A DNA stretch of 64,000 nucleotides from Cellulomonas sp. NTE-D12 (lineage in GTDB: Bacteria; Actinomycetota; Actinomycetes; Actinomycetales; Cellulomonadaceae), in the NCBI RefSeq assembly GCF_027923705.1, contig NZ_AP026442.1, forward strand, positions 2,356,001-2,420,000, in the 5' to 3' direction. Within the stretch, counting starts at the first letter, position 1, and the number at the start of each line of letters is the position of its first letter. Below the pieces are notes generated by a model that was not told the DNA's origin, made no database searches, and was given only the letters and a program-made list of their open reading frames with translations. Made by a program: the position numbers and the translations under genes. Below are positions 52,783-61,075 of this stretch, in pieces.

Positions 52783-53672
52783 CGGGGGTCTCCTTGTCGT
52801 CGCGGGCGTCGGGTGCGCACCAGCTGGGGCAGCAGCAGGAAGAACGTCACGGACACCACGACGAGGCTCGACGACGCCGCGATGGTCGGGTCGAGCTGGT
52901 AGGTGACGCTGTTGTACATCTGGACCGGAAGGGTCTGGAACGTGGGCGAGCGCAGGAACAGCGCGATCACCACCTCGTCGAACGAGGTGACGAAGGCGAA
53001 CACCGCCCCCGTCGCGATCCCGCGGCCGATCAGCGGCATGGTGACGCGCACGAAGGTCCGCGCCGGCGAGGCGCCGAGGGAGGCGGAGGCGCGCAGCAGC
53101 TTCGTGTCGAATCCGCCCAGGGCACTGGTCACCGAGATGAGGACGAACGGCACGCCGATCGCGGCGTGGGCCAGGACGTAGCCCGTCACCGAGCCCGTCA
53201 GGTGCCACTGGAGGAAAGACGCGTAGACCGCCACCGCGATGACGATCGACGGCGTCACCATCGACACCAGCAGCAGCGTGCGCACGAACCGGGCCGTCCG
53301 GCCCGTGAGCCGGTGCAGGCCGACGGCCGCCGCCGTGCCGACCGCGGTGGCCAGCAGGGCCGCGAGCACCGCCACCAGCACGGAGTTCCCGAGGGAGCCC
53401 AGCCACAGCGGGTCGGTGAAGAACCGTCGGTAGAGGTCCAGGGAGAAGACCTTGGGGGGGAACTTGAACGCCCCCTCCCCGCCGACGCTCACCGGGATGA
53501 CGATCGCCGTCGGCAGGACGAAGTAGAGACCGACCAGCACGCCGATCACCACCAGCCACCACGGCACCGGGTCGACGCCACGGTGCCTGCGGCGGCGGAG
53601 CACGCGCGGCCGGTCCAGCACCGGCTCGGCGCTCGCGGTGGGCGTGCCGCTCAGGGCAGGGGTGGTGGTCAT
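52779..53672 (-). CDS. ABC permease, PotC-like
   Basis: A 297-residue permease with six hydrophobic helices (WWLVVIGVLVGLYFVLPTAI, SVLVAVLAALLATAVGTAAA, LLLVSMVTPSIVIAVAVYAS and others). The EAA-type loop is around RASASLGASPARTFVRVTMP. AAGGAG precedes the ATG; the gene overlaps both neighbours by four bases. It pairs with the next permease. Confidence 0.88.
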   Translation of the reverse strand: MTTTPALSGTPTASAEPVLDRPRVLRRRRHRGVDPVPWWLVVIGVLVGLYFVLPTAIVIPVSVGGEGAFKFPPKVFSLDLYRRFFTDPLWLGSLGNSVLVAVLAALLATAVGTAAAVGLHRLTGRTARFVRTLLLVSMVTPSIVIAVAVYASFLQWHLTGSVTGYVLAHAAIGVPFVLISVTSALGGFDTKLLRASASLGASPARTFVRVTMPLIGRGIATGAVFAFVTSFDEVVIALFLRSPTFQTLPVQMYNSVTYQLDPTIAASSSLVVVSVTFFLLLPQLVRTRRPRRQGDPR

Positions 53673-54541
53673 CGGCTCTCCTTGGTCCCGCTGGTCGCGA
53701 CGACGCCGATCGCGGAGATGGTGCCGCCGACGCGGTTGGCCCAGGCGACGAGCACGAGAGTGGCGACCAGCCCAAGCATCCCCAGCGCACCCGCGCCGGC
53801 GAAGTCGAGGAGCTGCGTGGTGCGCTCGGCGAGCAGCTGCGCGACCAGGGACTGCTGCGGCGAGCCGAGCAGCGCGGGCGTGACGTAGAAGCCGAGGCTC
53901 AGCGTGAAGACGAAGATGAGCCCGGCCACGACACCGCCGCGGGACAGCGGCCAGTAGATCTTCCAGAACGCGGCCAGCGGGGACGAGCCCAGACCGCGCG
54001 CCGCGAGCAGCAGCCGGCGGTCGATCCCGCTCAGCGAGCTGTAGAGCGGCAGCACCATGAACGGCAGCAGCACCTGGCTCATCGCGATGGTGACCCCCAG
54101 AGTGGTGCCGACGAACGTGACGTGCCCACCAAGGGCGGAGACCACCGCCTGCACGGGGCCGCCCCGCTGCAGGATGAGCAGCCAGGCGAAGTTGCGCGCC
54201 ATCACGGACGTCCAGAACGGCACGAGGACGACGACGAGCATCACCGCTCTCGCCCGCGGCCCGACGCGCGTCAGCAGGTAGGCGTAGGGGTAGCCGAGCG
54301 CGAAGGCGACCACGGTCACCTCGGCCGCGGTCCGGGCCGTCCGGACGAGCACCTTCACCGTCACGCCGTCCGTGAAGAGCCCGGTGTAGTTGTCGAGCGT
54401 CCACGTGGGGCTCGAGACGCTGCGCAGGAAGCTCTCCCCCAGCGGCACGAAGAGGATCGCTGTCACCAGCACGAGCGCCGGCGCCACCAGCAGCCAGCTG
54501 GCGCTCGGCGGCCGCCACCGTCGCGGTCGGGCGTTGGACAT
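53669..54541 (-). CDS. ABC permease, PotB-like
   Basis: A 290-residue permease. N-terminal ASWLLVAPALVLVTAILFVP is followed by six helices, with the EAA-type loop LAARGLGSSPLAAFWKIYWP. AAGGAGG precedes the ATG. It is the first transporter gene after IclR2, 62 bp downstream of that regulator and in the same direction, so IclR2-PotB-PotC-PotA form an apparent operon. Confidence 0.88.
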   Translation of the reverse strand: MSNARPRRWRPPSASWLLVAPALVLVTAILFVPLGESFLRSVSSPTWTLDNYTGLFTDGVTVKVLVRTARTAAEVTVVAFALGYPYAYLLTRVGPRARAVMLVVVLVPFWTSVMARNFAWLLILQRGGPVQAVVSALGGHVTFVGTTLGVTIAMSQVLLPFMVLPLYSSLSGIDRRLLLAARGLGSSPLAAFWKIYWPLSRGGVVAGLIFVFTLSLGFYVTPALLGSPQQSLVAQLLAERTTQLLDFAGAGALGMLGLVATLVLVAWANRVGGTISAIGVVATSGTKESR

Positions 54542-54603
54542 CCTCGTCCTCCTTGGGATTCGTTCGACGGACCGGCTCTGGCGGAGCCACCGTGGCTTGC
54601 GGT

Positions 54604-55380
54604 CTACGGCGTGACGAGGGCGCTGAGCTTCTCGGCCGCCTCGCGCAGCAGCTGCACACGCCGGCCGGATCGCTCGTCCGGCGAGAGGGTGGCCGTGGTC
54701 CCGATCAGGGCCACCGCCGCCTGGATGTCGCGGACGCCGAACACGGGGGCGGCCACCGACGCAAGCCCGATCCGGCCCAGGTCCGCCCAGGCGAGCCGAT
54801 CCCGGCGCACCGTGGCGAGCTCGTCGCGCTCGCGGCGCATCTCCTGCGGGTCGAGAGCCGCGTGCATCCGGATGACGACCGCCGGGTCGGACTGGAACGC
54901 GAGCAGCACCCGCGACTGCGCGGCCTTGAGCTCGAGCACCGTGCCGACGCGCACCGTCAGCACCACCGCGCCGGTGGCCGCCTCCTCCACGAGGGTGACC
55001 ACCGCCCCGGTGCGCCCCAGGAAGCTCAGCACCACGGTCAGCCCGGTGCTGTCGGAGAGCTGCCGCATCAGCGGGGGCGCGACCGTCAGGATCTGCTGGC
55101 GACCGGAGATGAAGGCGGCGAGCTGGTCCAGGAGCGGTCCGGGCCCGTAGCCGGAGTCGAGGAAGCCGGAGCCCTGCAGCGACTGCAGGTACCGGTGCGC
55201 GGTGGTGCGGTTCAGCCCCAGGCGCTCGGAGACGATCACGGGCGACAGCGACGGCGTCGTCCGGTCGAACAGGGACAGGATCATCGCCGCCCGCTCGACG
55301 GACTGGATCGCGCCCTTGTCCACGTCCACCAGCGGGACCACCTCGTCGGTGGTTGCCAGCTCACCGGTTGCGTCGGGCAT
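54604..55380 (-). CDS. IclR-family regulator 2
   Basis: A 258-residue IclR protein. The winged helix is SLSPVIVSERLGLNRTTAHRYLQSLQGSGFL, and the effector domain includes STGLTVVLSFLGRTGAVVTL and VGTVLELKAAQSRVLLAF. AGGAGG precedes the ATG. It is divergent from the DUF6282/BKACE operon and upstream of the PotABC-like genes. Repeats with the CGATAYGAAC core in its divergent promoter and before the binding-protein gene suggest that it coordinates uptake and catabolism. Confidence 0.88.
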   Translation of the reverse strand: MPDATGELATTDEVVPLVDVDKGAIQSVERAAMILSLFDRTTPSLSPVIVSERLGLNRTTAHRYLQSLQGSGFLDSGYGPGPLLDQLAAFISGRQQILTVAPPLMRQLSDSTGLTVVLSFLGRTGAVVTLVEEAATGAVVLTVRVGTVLELKAAQSRVLLAFQSDPAVVIRMHAALDPQEMRRERDELATVRRDRLAWADLGRIGLASVAAPVFGVRDIQAAVALIGTTATLSPDERSGRRVQLLREAAEKLSALVTP

Positions 55381-55446
55381 CCCACCTCCTCGTGGCTCTG
55401 GTCCTGCTGCGACCGCCGCAACTCTGTTCGGCTTCCGACTGGCGAC

Positions 55447-55460
55447 TTCGGGATACGAAC
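55447..55460. promoter_or_regulatory. operator-like site B3 beside IclR2
   Basis: TTCG-GGATA-CGAA(C) is an inverted repeat with the same five-base spacing and GATACGAAC core as the sites at 51446-51483. It lies 67 bases upstream of the IclR2 start. Confidence 0.5.
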
Positions 55461-55521
55461 AGTAGATGACGACTCCCGCCCTATCAACCCCTGCGGATTG
55501 ATGGACAGGCATCGTCCTCGC

Positions 55522-55555
55522 TTCGTATAGTGAACGCGATTCGCACGATCCGAAC
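55522..55555. promoter_or_regulatory. operator-like sites B4 and B5 before the DUF6282 gene
   Basis: TTCG-TATAG-TGAA (55522-55534) and the half-site CGATCCGAAC (55546-55555), with TTCG at 55540, lie 16-49 bases before the DUF6282 ATG. GTATAGTGAACG may also include a TATAGT -10 box, so binding here would act on the rightward promoter. Confidence 0.4.
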
Positions 55556-55570
55556 ATTGGAGGCACGCGG

Positions 55571-56491
55571 ATGACCGCGACAACGGAGTCCACCAGCCCG
55601 TCACCCGCTCTGCTCAAGGTGCTCGACGGCGCCGTCGACCTGCACACGCACTCCGGGCCCAGCCCGTTCCCGCGCCGCCTCGACCACGTCGAGGCCTCGT
55701 ACGACGGAGCCCGGATCGGGCTGCGGGCGATCCTGATCAAGTCGCACCACCACAACACGGTGATGGACCTGCTCGCGATGCGGAACCTGCTGAAGGACGC
55801 ACCGACGCCCGCCTACGGCGGGGTGGCGCTCAACTCCGAGGTCGGCGGCATCAACCCGTCCGCCGTCGCGGTCGCGATCCGCATGGGCGGCCGCGCCGTG
55901 TGGGGGCCCACGGTCTCCGCGGCACGACACATCGAGGCGCACAGCCACGACGACGGCTTCCCGACGGCCGGGTCCGGGCTGGAGGAGGACGTCGTCTCGG
56001 TGTTCGACGAGTCCGGCGACGTCTCCGCCGCCACCGCGCGCGTCACGCAGCTGGTGGCCGACGCGGGGATCATGCTCACCGGCGGGCACCTCGACGCGGA
56101 GTCGCAGAAGGCGCTCTTCGCCACGGCCAAGGCGTCCGGCGTGCGGCGGCTGCTGCTGCACCACCCGGACTTCATCATCGGCGCCACCGACACCGACGTG
56201 GAGGAGCTGCTGGGCTACGGCGCCTTCGTCGAGCACGAGATGTCGATGTACCACCCGGCCGTGACCGCCCCCGGCTTCCCGATCAGCCAGCTCGTCGACT
56301 GGATCGAGAAGATCGGGCCGGACCGCACCGTCATCGACTCCGACCTCGGGCAGGTCGGCAACCCGCTGCCCGTGGACGGCTACCTCTACGTGATCGGCCA
56401 GCTGCTGGACCACGGGGTCAAGGAGGCCGACGTCCGGCAGATGATCTGCCGGAACACCGCCTTCCTGCTGGGGCTCGAGGAGAGCCGCTGA
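55571..56491 (+). CDS. amidohydrolase-like DUF6282-family protein
   Basis: A 306-residue protein with a metal-binding start GAVDLHTHSGPSPFPRRLDH and further histidines in LIKSHHHNTVMD, LTGGHLDAESQ and RLLLHHPDFI, plus VIDSDLGQVGNPLP. This is the layout of TIM-barrel metal-dependent hydrolases. I believe it belongs to DUF6282. It is first in an operon with the BKACE gene (stop and start share a base, TGATG). It probably hydrolyses a lactone or amide bond of the substrate. Confidence 0.7.
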   Translation: MTATTESTSPSPALLKVLDGAVDLHTHSGPSPFPRRLDHVEASYDGARIGLRAILIKSHHHNTVMDLLAMRNLLKDAPTPAYGGVALNSEVGGINPSAVAVAIRMGGRAVWGPTVSAARHIEAHSHDDGFPTAGSGLEEDVVSVFDESGDVSAATARVTQLVADAGIMLTGGHLDAESQKALFATAKASGVRRLLLHHPDFIIGATDTDVEELLGYGAFVEHEMSMYHPAVTAPGFPISQLVDWIEKIGPDRTVIDSDLGQVGNPLPVDGYLYVIGQLLDHGVKEADVRQMICRNTAFLLGLEESR

Positions 56492-57420
56492 TGCGCAGGG
56501 CCGAGAAGGTCGTCATCAGCACGGCGGTCACCGGCTCCGTCAACGTCCCCTCGCAGAGCGACCACCTGCCGCTGACGCCCGAGCAGGTGGTCCAGGCGGC
56601 CGTCGGAGCGGCACAGGCGGGCTCGGCGATCATCCACCTGCACGCCCGGCACGACGACGGGCGGCCGGCCTGGGAGCCGGAGGTCTGGGAGCGGATCGTG
56701 CCGCCGATCCTCGAGGCCACCGATGCGGTGCTCAACCTGTCCACCGGCGGCTCGTCGCAGATGAGCATGGACCAGCGCCTCGCGGCCGCCCGGCGGTTCG
56801 GCCCCGAGCTGGCCAGCCTGAACATGGGCTCGATGAACTTCGTCTACTCCGGCATCGCCGACAAGGTGACCAGCTGGAAGCACGAGTGGGAGAAGCCGTA
56901 CGTGCTCGGCACGTACGCGAAGCCGTTCGTCAACTCGTTCGAGTCGATCGAGCGCACCCTGCGCGAGCTCGGCGAGGGCGGGACGCGCTTCGAGTACGAG
57001 TGCTACGACATCGGCCACCTGTACTCGCTGGCGTACTTCGTCGAGAAGGGCCTGGCGAAGCCGCCGCTGCTGATCCAGGGCGTGTTCGGCATCCTGGGCG
57101 GGATCGGCGCCCACCACGACCACCTCTCGCACCTCGTGGCGACGGCGGACCGGCTGTTCGGCGACGACTACCAGCTGTCCGCGTTCGCGGCCGGCCGCGA
57201 CCAGATGGCGTTCGCCACGCACAGCGCCTGGCTCGGCGGCCACGTCCGCGTCGGCCTCGAGGACAGCCTCTGGATCGGCAAGGGACGCCTGGCGGAGAGC
57301 AACGCCCAGCAGGTCGCCAAGATCCGGGCCGTCGTCGAGGACCTCGGCCGACCGCTCGCCACCCCCGACGACGCCCGCCGCATGCTCGGCCTCAAGGGCC
57401 GCGCCGGCGTCACCCTCTGA
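56491..57420 (+). CDS. beta-keto acid cleavage enzyme (BKACE, DUF849)
   Basis: A 309-residue zinc TIM-barrel enzyme of the BKACE family, which condenses a beta-keto acid with acetyl-CoA and cleaves it to acetoacetate and a shortened acyl-CoA. Signatures are EKVVISTAVTGSVNVPSQSDHLPLT (start region), SAIIHLHARHDDGRPAW with the metal histidines, ASLNMGSMNFV, YECYDIGHLYSL and GVFGILGGIGAHHDHLSHL. GAGGAG precedes the ATG. Acetoacetate made here could enter the CoA-transferase/thiolase operon 12 kb away. The keto acid is unknown. Confidence 0.88.
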   Translation: MRRAEKVVISTAVTGSVNVPSQSDHLPLTPEQVVQAAVGAAQAGSAIIHLHARHDDGRPAWEPEVWERIVPPILEATDAVLNLSTGGSSQMSMDQRLAAARRFGPELASLNMGSMNFVYSGIADKVTSWKHEWEKPYVLGTYAKPFVNSFESIERTLRELGEGGTRFEYECYDIGHLYSLAYFVEKGLAKPPLLIQGVFGILGGIGAHHDHLSHLVATADRLFGDDYQLSAFAAGRDQMAFATHSAWLGGHVRVGLEDSLWIGKGRLAESNAQQVAKIRAVVEDLGRPLATPDDARRMLGLKGRAGVTL

Positions 57421-57449
57421 CCGACGCGACCGCCAGGAGGCCCCGCCCC

Positions 57450-58358
57450 ATGAGCACCTACGCCAAGGACGACATCCGCTCGACGTTGGTCGCGGCGGCG
57501 CCCACCACCACCGTCGACCCGTCCACCCCGATCCGGCCGGCGCAGTGGATCGCCTTCCACGAGCTGCCACCCACCGCCGTCGGTGCCCACGGCGGACCGA
57601 CCTGGACGGCCCGTGCCGCCAACCTCGTCGTCTCGTACACCGACGCGCGGGCGGGCGAGGTGCTGTCGCGCACCGGCCAGCCCGACGAGTACGCCGTGCT
57701 GATGAACTCCGACAGCGCACCGGTCCGCGTGACGGCCGGCACCACCCTGGAGGTGGCCGAGGAGGCGCTGGTCGTCGTCCCACCCGGCGACTCGACCGTC
57801 GAGGTGCTGGCGGACGGCCCGGTGGTCCGCGTCTTCTCCACCGTCGCCGACGACCTGCGCCAGGACGCCCTCAACGCGGCGGCCTACGCCGAGCCGGACC
57901 TGCGCTGCGCACCGCTGGAGCCGTGGCCGGACCCGGTCGGGGGCTTCCGTCTGCGGGTCTACCGGCTGGCCGAGACGCCGATCGTCCCGGGGCGCTTCGG
58001 GCGCATCTTCCGCACCACCACGCTGATGGTCAACTTCCTGGCGGAGGAGCCCGCCCCCCGCGACCCGCTCAAGCTCTCCCCCCACCACCACGACGACTTC
58101 GAGCAGATCTCCCTGGCGCTCAAGGGTCGGTTCGTGCATCACATCCGCTACCCGTGGGGCCCCGACTCCACGCAGTGGCGCCCGGACGAGAGCCGCGAGA
58201 TCGGCTCCCCCTCCATCTGCGTCATCCCGCCGCCCACCGTGCACACGACCCAGGGTGTGGGACCGCACCAGCAGCTGGTCGACCTCTTCGCCCCGCCCCG
58301 CGTGGACTTCTCGGCCTCCGGCTGGGTGCTCAACGCCGACGACTACCCGGCCCGATGA
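57450..58358 (+). CDS. cupin-fold protein of the beta-keto acid operon
   Basis: A 302-residue protein with a bicupin-like pattern. The C-terminal cupin carries a metal site in LSPHHHDDFEQISLALKGRF with a later histidine in VIPPPTVHTTQG. The N-terminal half (EYAVLMNSDSAPVRVTAGTT) has lost these ligands. AGGAGG precedes the ATG, and the stop overlaps the aldolase start (ATGA). It may be an isomerase or dioxygenase acting on the pathway substrate. Confidence 0.65.
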   Translation: MSTYAKDDIRSTLVAAAPTTTVDPSTPIRPAQWIAFHELPPTAVGAHGGPTWTARAANLVVSYTDARAGEVLSRTGQPDEYAVLMNSDSAPVRVTAGTTLEVAEEALVVVPPGDSTVEVLADGPVVRVFSTVADDLRQDALNAAAYAEPDLRCAPLEPWPDPVGGFRLRVYRLAETPIVPGRFGRIFRTTTLMVNFLAEEPAPRDPLKLSPHHHDDFEQISLALKGRFVHHIRYPWGPDSTQWRPDESREIGSPSICVIPPPTVHTTQGVGPHQQLVDLFAPPRVDFSASGWVLNADDYPAR

Positions 58359-59146
58359 CGTCCACCGTCTCCCGGCGCAGCCTGTTCCGGGCCACCCTGG
58401 CGGACCCGGGCCGCCCCGCGCTGGGCACCTGGGTCAAGCTGCCGGCGATGGAGAGCGTCGAGCTGATGGCGCTGGCGGGCTTCGACTTCGTCGTGATCGA
58501 CCTCGAGCACTCCGCGATGAGCATCGAGACGGCCTACCGCCAGATCGGCACCGCACTGATGTCCGGCGTCGCGCCGATCGTGCGCGTCCCGGCGCTGGAC
58601 GCGGGAATCGTGCAGCGGCTCCTCGATGCCGGTGCGGAGGGGATCATGCTGCCGCACGTGGACACCGTCGAGCAGGCCCGCACCGCGGCGGCGGCCATGC
58701 GCTTCCCGCCGTTGGGCACCAGGGGCGTCGGTTCCACGGGGCGTGCGGGCGCCTGGGGCGCGCTCCCCCGGGCCGAGTACCTCCGGTACGGCCAGGAGGA
58801 GGTGGTGCTCATCGCCCAGATCGAGAGCGCGGCGGCGGCGCGCGCCGCCGGCGACATCGCCGCGGTCGACGGCGTCGACGCCCTGCTCGTGGGCGCGGCC
58901 GACCTGTCGACGAGCGAGGGTCGAACCGAGGACGACCCGCACGTGGTCGCCCTCATCGCCGGTGCCGTGGTCGCCGCGCGCGCCGCCGGCGTGCCGATCG
59001 GCAACGCCGGAGGCGCCGGGGCGGCGTCGGTGCGGGCCGCCGTCGAGGCGGGCTTCACCTTCACGTTGATGAGCAACGACGCCAGCCTGCTCGGCCAGGC
59101 GGCAGCTGCGGCCGTCGCCGCGGGACGGAGCGTGGCCCGTGCCTGA
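58355..59146 (+). CDS. HpcH/HpaI-family aldolase
   Basis: A 263-residue class II (metal-dependent) pyruvate-type aldolase. It has GTWVKLPAMESVELMALAGF, FVVIDLEHSAMSIETAY, GAEGIMLPHVDTVEQAR, VVLIAQIESAAAARAAGDIA with the metal-binding Glu, and GADDLSTS-like GAADLSTSEG. It releases pyruvate (or acetyl units) and an aldehyde from a hydroxy-keto acid. It is coupled to the cupin gene and overlaps the thioesterase by 8 bp. Confidence 0.85.
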   Translation: MTSTVSRRSLFRATLADPGRPALGTWVKLPAMESVELMALAGFDFVVIDLEHSAMSIETAYRQIGTALMSGVAPIVRVPALDAGIVQRLLDAGAEGIMLPHVDTVEQARTAAAAMRFPPLGTRGVGSTGRAGAWGALPRAEYLRYGQEEVVLIAQIESAAAARAAGDIAAVDGVDALLVGAADLSTSEGRTEDDPHVVALIAGAVVAARAAGVPIGNAGGAGAASVRAAVEAGFTFTLMSNDASLLGQAAAAAVAAGRSVARA

Positions 59147-59618
59147 GGCCACCACCGGAGGGCTGCGGCTGCGGCTGCCCGTCGAGCTCCGCTGGGCCGA
59201 CACCGACCAGTACGGCCACATCAACAACGTGGCGTTCGTCCGATACGCGGAGGAGGCACGCATCCGCGCGTTCGGCCTCCCGGACCAGCCGCAGTCCGCC
59301 GACCCCCGCCGGGAGCCGCCGGTGCTGGCGCACCTCGGCACGGACACGTTCACCATCACCGGCGGTCAGCGCATCGAGTACGTCCGCGAGCTGCCCTACC
59401 GTGGGCAGTCCGTGCTCACCGAGGTGTGGCTGTCCCGGATCGGGTCCCGCAGCCTCGACATGGACTGCCGCATCGTGGACCAGGACGACGTGGAGTACGC
59501 CATCGCCACCGTCAGCCTGGTCATCATGGACGTGGCCTCGCGCCGACCTCGGCCGCTCACCGAGGAGGAGTCGGATCGGCTGCGCCGCTACCTGGGTCCC
59601 GGGGTCACGTTCCGCTGA
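59139..59618 (+). CDS. acyl-CoA thioesterase, hot-dog fold (4HBT)
   Basis: A 159-residue 4-hydroxybenzoyl-CoA thioesterase-like protein. The active-site motif is LRWADTDQYGHINNVAFVRYAEEAR with the catalytic Asp, followed by the long helix. It would free CoA from an acyl-CoA, possibly the one formed by the BKACE enzyme. It starts at a GTG inside the aldolase gene. Confidence 0.85.
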   Translation: MPEATTGGLRLRLPVELRWADTDQYGHINNVAFVRYAEEARIRAFGLPDQPQSADPRREPPVLAHLGTDTFTITGGQRIEYVRELPYRGQSVLTEVWLSRIGSRSLDMDCRIVDQDDVEYAIATVSLVIMDVASRRPRPLTEEESDRLRRYLGPGVTFR

Positions 59619-59722
59619 CCCGGACGGTCCGACGTACGGCCCGCTCCCCCGCACTGTCCCGCACGCCCCTCCCCGGCCCTCGCCGGGACCGATCCCGTAC
59701 CCGCCGTCCCTGGAGGAGAACG

Positions 59723-60496
59723 ATGTCCCAGCCAACCGCACCCGCGGGCCTGCTGACCGGCAAGGCCGTCCTGGTGGTCGGCGCGAGCACCGGGATCGGC
59801 GCGCAGGCCGCCCGGGTGTTCGCCGACGAGGGCGCCTCCGTGGTGCTCGCCGCTCGCTCCACCGACATGCTCGAGTCCCTCGCGGCCGAGCTGCGCGGCG
59901 CCGGCCACGAGGCCCACGCGGTCGCCGGCGACGTGACGAGCGCGGCCGACACCGCCCGGTTCGTGGCCGCGACCGTCGAGGCGTTCGGGCGCCTCGACGG
60001 CGCGTTCAACAACGCCGGGATCAACCAGTACGGCCGCCTCGACGAGGTGACCGAAGAGGACTTCGACCGGATCATGGCGGTCAACGTCAAGGGCATGTGG
60101 CTGTGCCTGCGCGACCAGCTCCGCGTGATGCGTGACCAGGGCTACGGGTCCATCGTCAACACCTCGAGCGTCGGAGGCTTCCGAGGCAGCACCGGTCTCG
60201 GTGCCTACCAGGCGACCAAGCACGCCGTGATCGGCATGAGCCGCACCGCGGCGCACGACAACGGCCCCGCCGGGATCCGGGTCAACGTCGTCGCGCCCGG
60301 GGCCACCGAGACGCCCATGCTGGTCAAGTGGCGCGAGGACGACCCCGAGGCGGTCGCACGCCGCGTCGCACAGATCCCGCTGCGCAAGGCCGCGACGCCG
60401 ACCGAGGTGGCCAACACCGCCGCCTGGCTGCTGAGCGACCGGGCGAGCCAGGTCACCGGTGTGGTGGTTCCGGTGGACGGGGGCTACTCCGCCTGA
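59723..60496 (+). CDS. SDR-family dehydrogenase of the beta-keto acid operon
   Basis: A 257-residue classical SDR (FabG-like). It has VLVVGASTGIGAQAARVF, NNAGINQYGRLDEV, the active Ser in VNTSSVGGFRG, Y-x3-K in AYQATKHAVIG, and VVAPGATETPM. GGAGGAG precedes the ATG. It probably oxidises a hydroxy group to the keto group that BKACE then uses, but the substrate is not evident. Its 3' end overlaps the convergent VOC gene by 13 bp. Confidence 0.87.
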   Translation: MSQPTAPAGLLTGKAVLVVGASTGIGAQAARVFADEGASVVLAARSTDMLESLAAELRGAGHEAHAVAGDVTSAADTARFVAATVEAFGRLDGAFNNAGINQYGRLDEVTEEDFDRIMAVNVKGMWLCLRDQLRVMRDQGYGSIVNTSSVGGFRGSTGLGAYQATKHAVIGMSRTAAHDNGPAGIRVNVVAPGATETPMLVKWREDDPEAVARRVAQIPLRKAATPTEVANTAAWLLSDRASQVTGVVVPVDGGYSA

Positions 60497-60927
60497 CCGT
60501 CGAGCGCCTGGGCCAGCATCACCAGGATTCCGCTGGGGCCGCGCAGGTAGGTGAGCTTGTAGACGTCGCCGTACGTGGCGATGCCCCGCAGCGGGCGGTA
60601 CCCGTGCGCGGCCGCCACGGCGACCGCCTGCTCCAGGTCGTCCACCGAGAACGCGACCCGATGCATCCCGATCTCGTTGGGCAGGGTCGGCTCGGTCTCG
60701 ATCGCGTCCGGGTGGAGGTACTCGAACAGCTCGAGACAGCCATTGCCGTCGGGCGTCTGGAGCACGGCGACCTTGACGTGGTTCCCGTCGAGGCCGACCG
60801 CGGTGTCGGCCCATTCCCCGCTGACGGTGTCCCGTCCCTGGATGCTCAGCCCGAGGGCGGTGAAGAAGGCGATGGCCTCGTCGAGGTCGCGCACCGCGAT
60901 CCCGACGTTCTCGAACCTGACGGTCAT
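60484..60927 (-). CDS. VOC-superfamily (glyoxalase-like) protein
   Basis: A 147-residue protein with two beta-alpha-beta-beta-beta modules: FENVGIAVRDLDEAIAFFTALG and GMHRVAFSVDDLEQAVAVAAAHG. Possible metal ligands are the Glu in CLELFEYLHP and the His in GMHRVAF. Methylmalonyl-CoA epimerase, glyoxalase and dioxygenase relatives share the fold. The ATG at 60927 has AGAGGAG nine bases upstream. It is convergent with the SDR gene. Confidence 0.78.
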   Translation of the reverse strand: MTVRFENVGIAVRDLDEAIAFFTALGLSIQGRDTVSGEWADTAVGLDGNHVKVAVLQTPDGNGCLELFEYLHPDAIETEPTLPNEIGMHRVAFSVDDLEQAVAVAAAHGYRPLRGIATYGDVYKLTYLRGPSGILVMLAQALDGQAE

Positions 60928-61075
60928 GAGCACCCGCTCCTCTGAGTCGTTCGGCCGCTGCTCGTCCTCGAACGGGCGTCGAACTCAGCGGCCGACGCCC
61001 GGACCTCTCCGGCCTGCGGGGACCGACGTGGACCCCGGCGACACGGTGCGTTCGACGCCGTGGAGGGCTCCTCGG

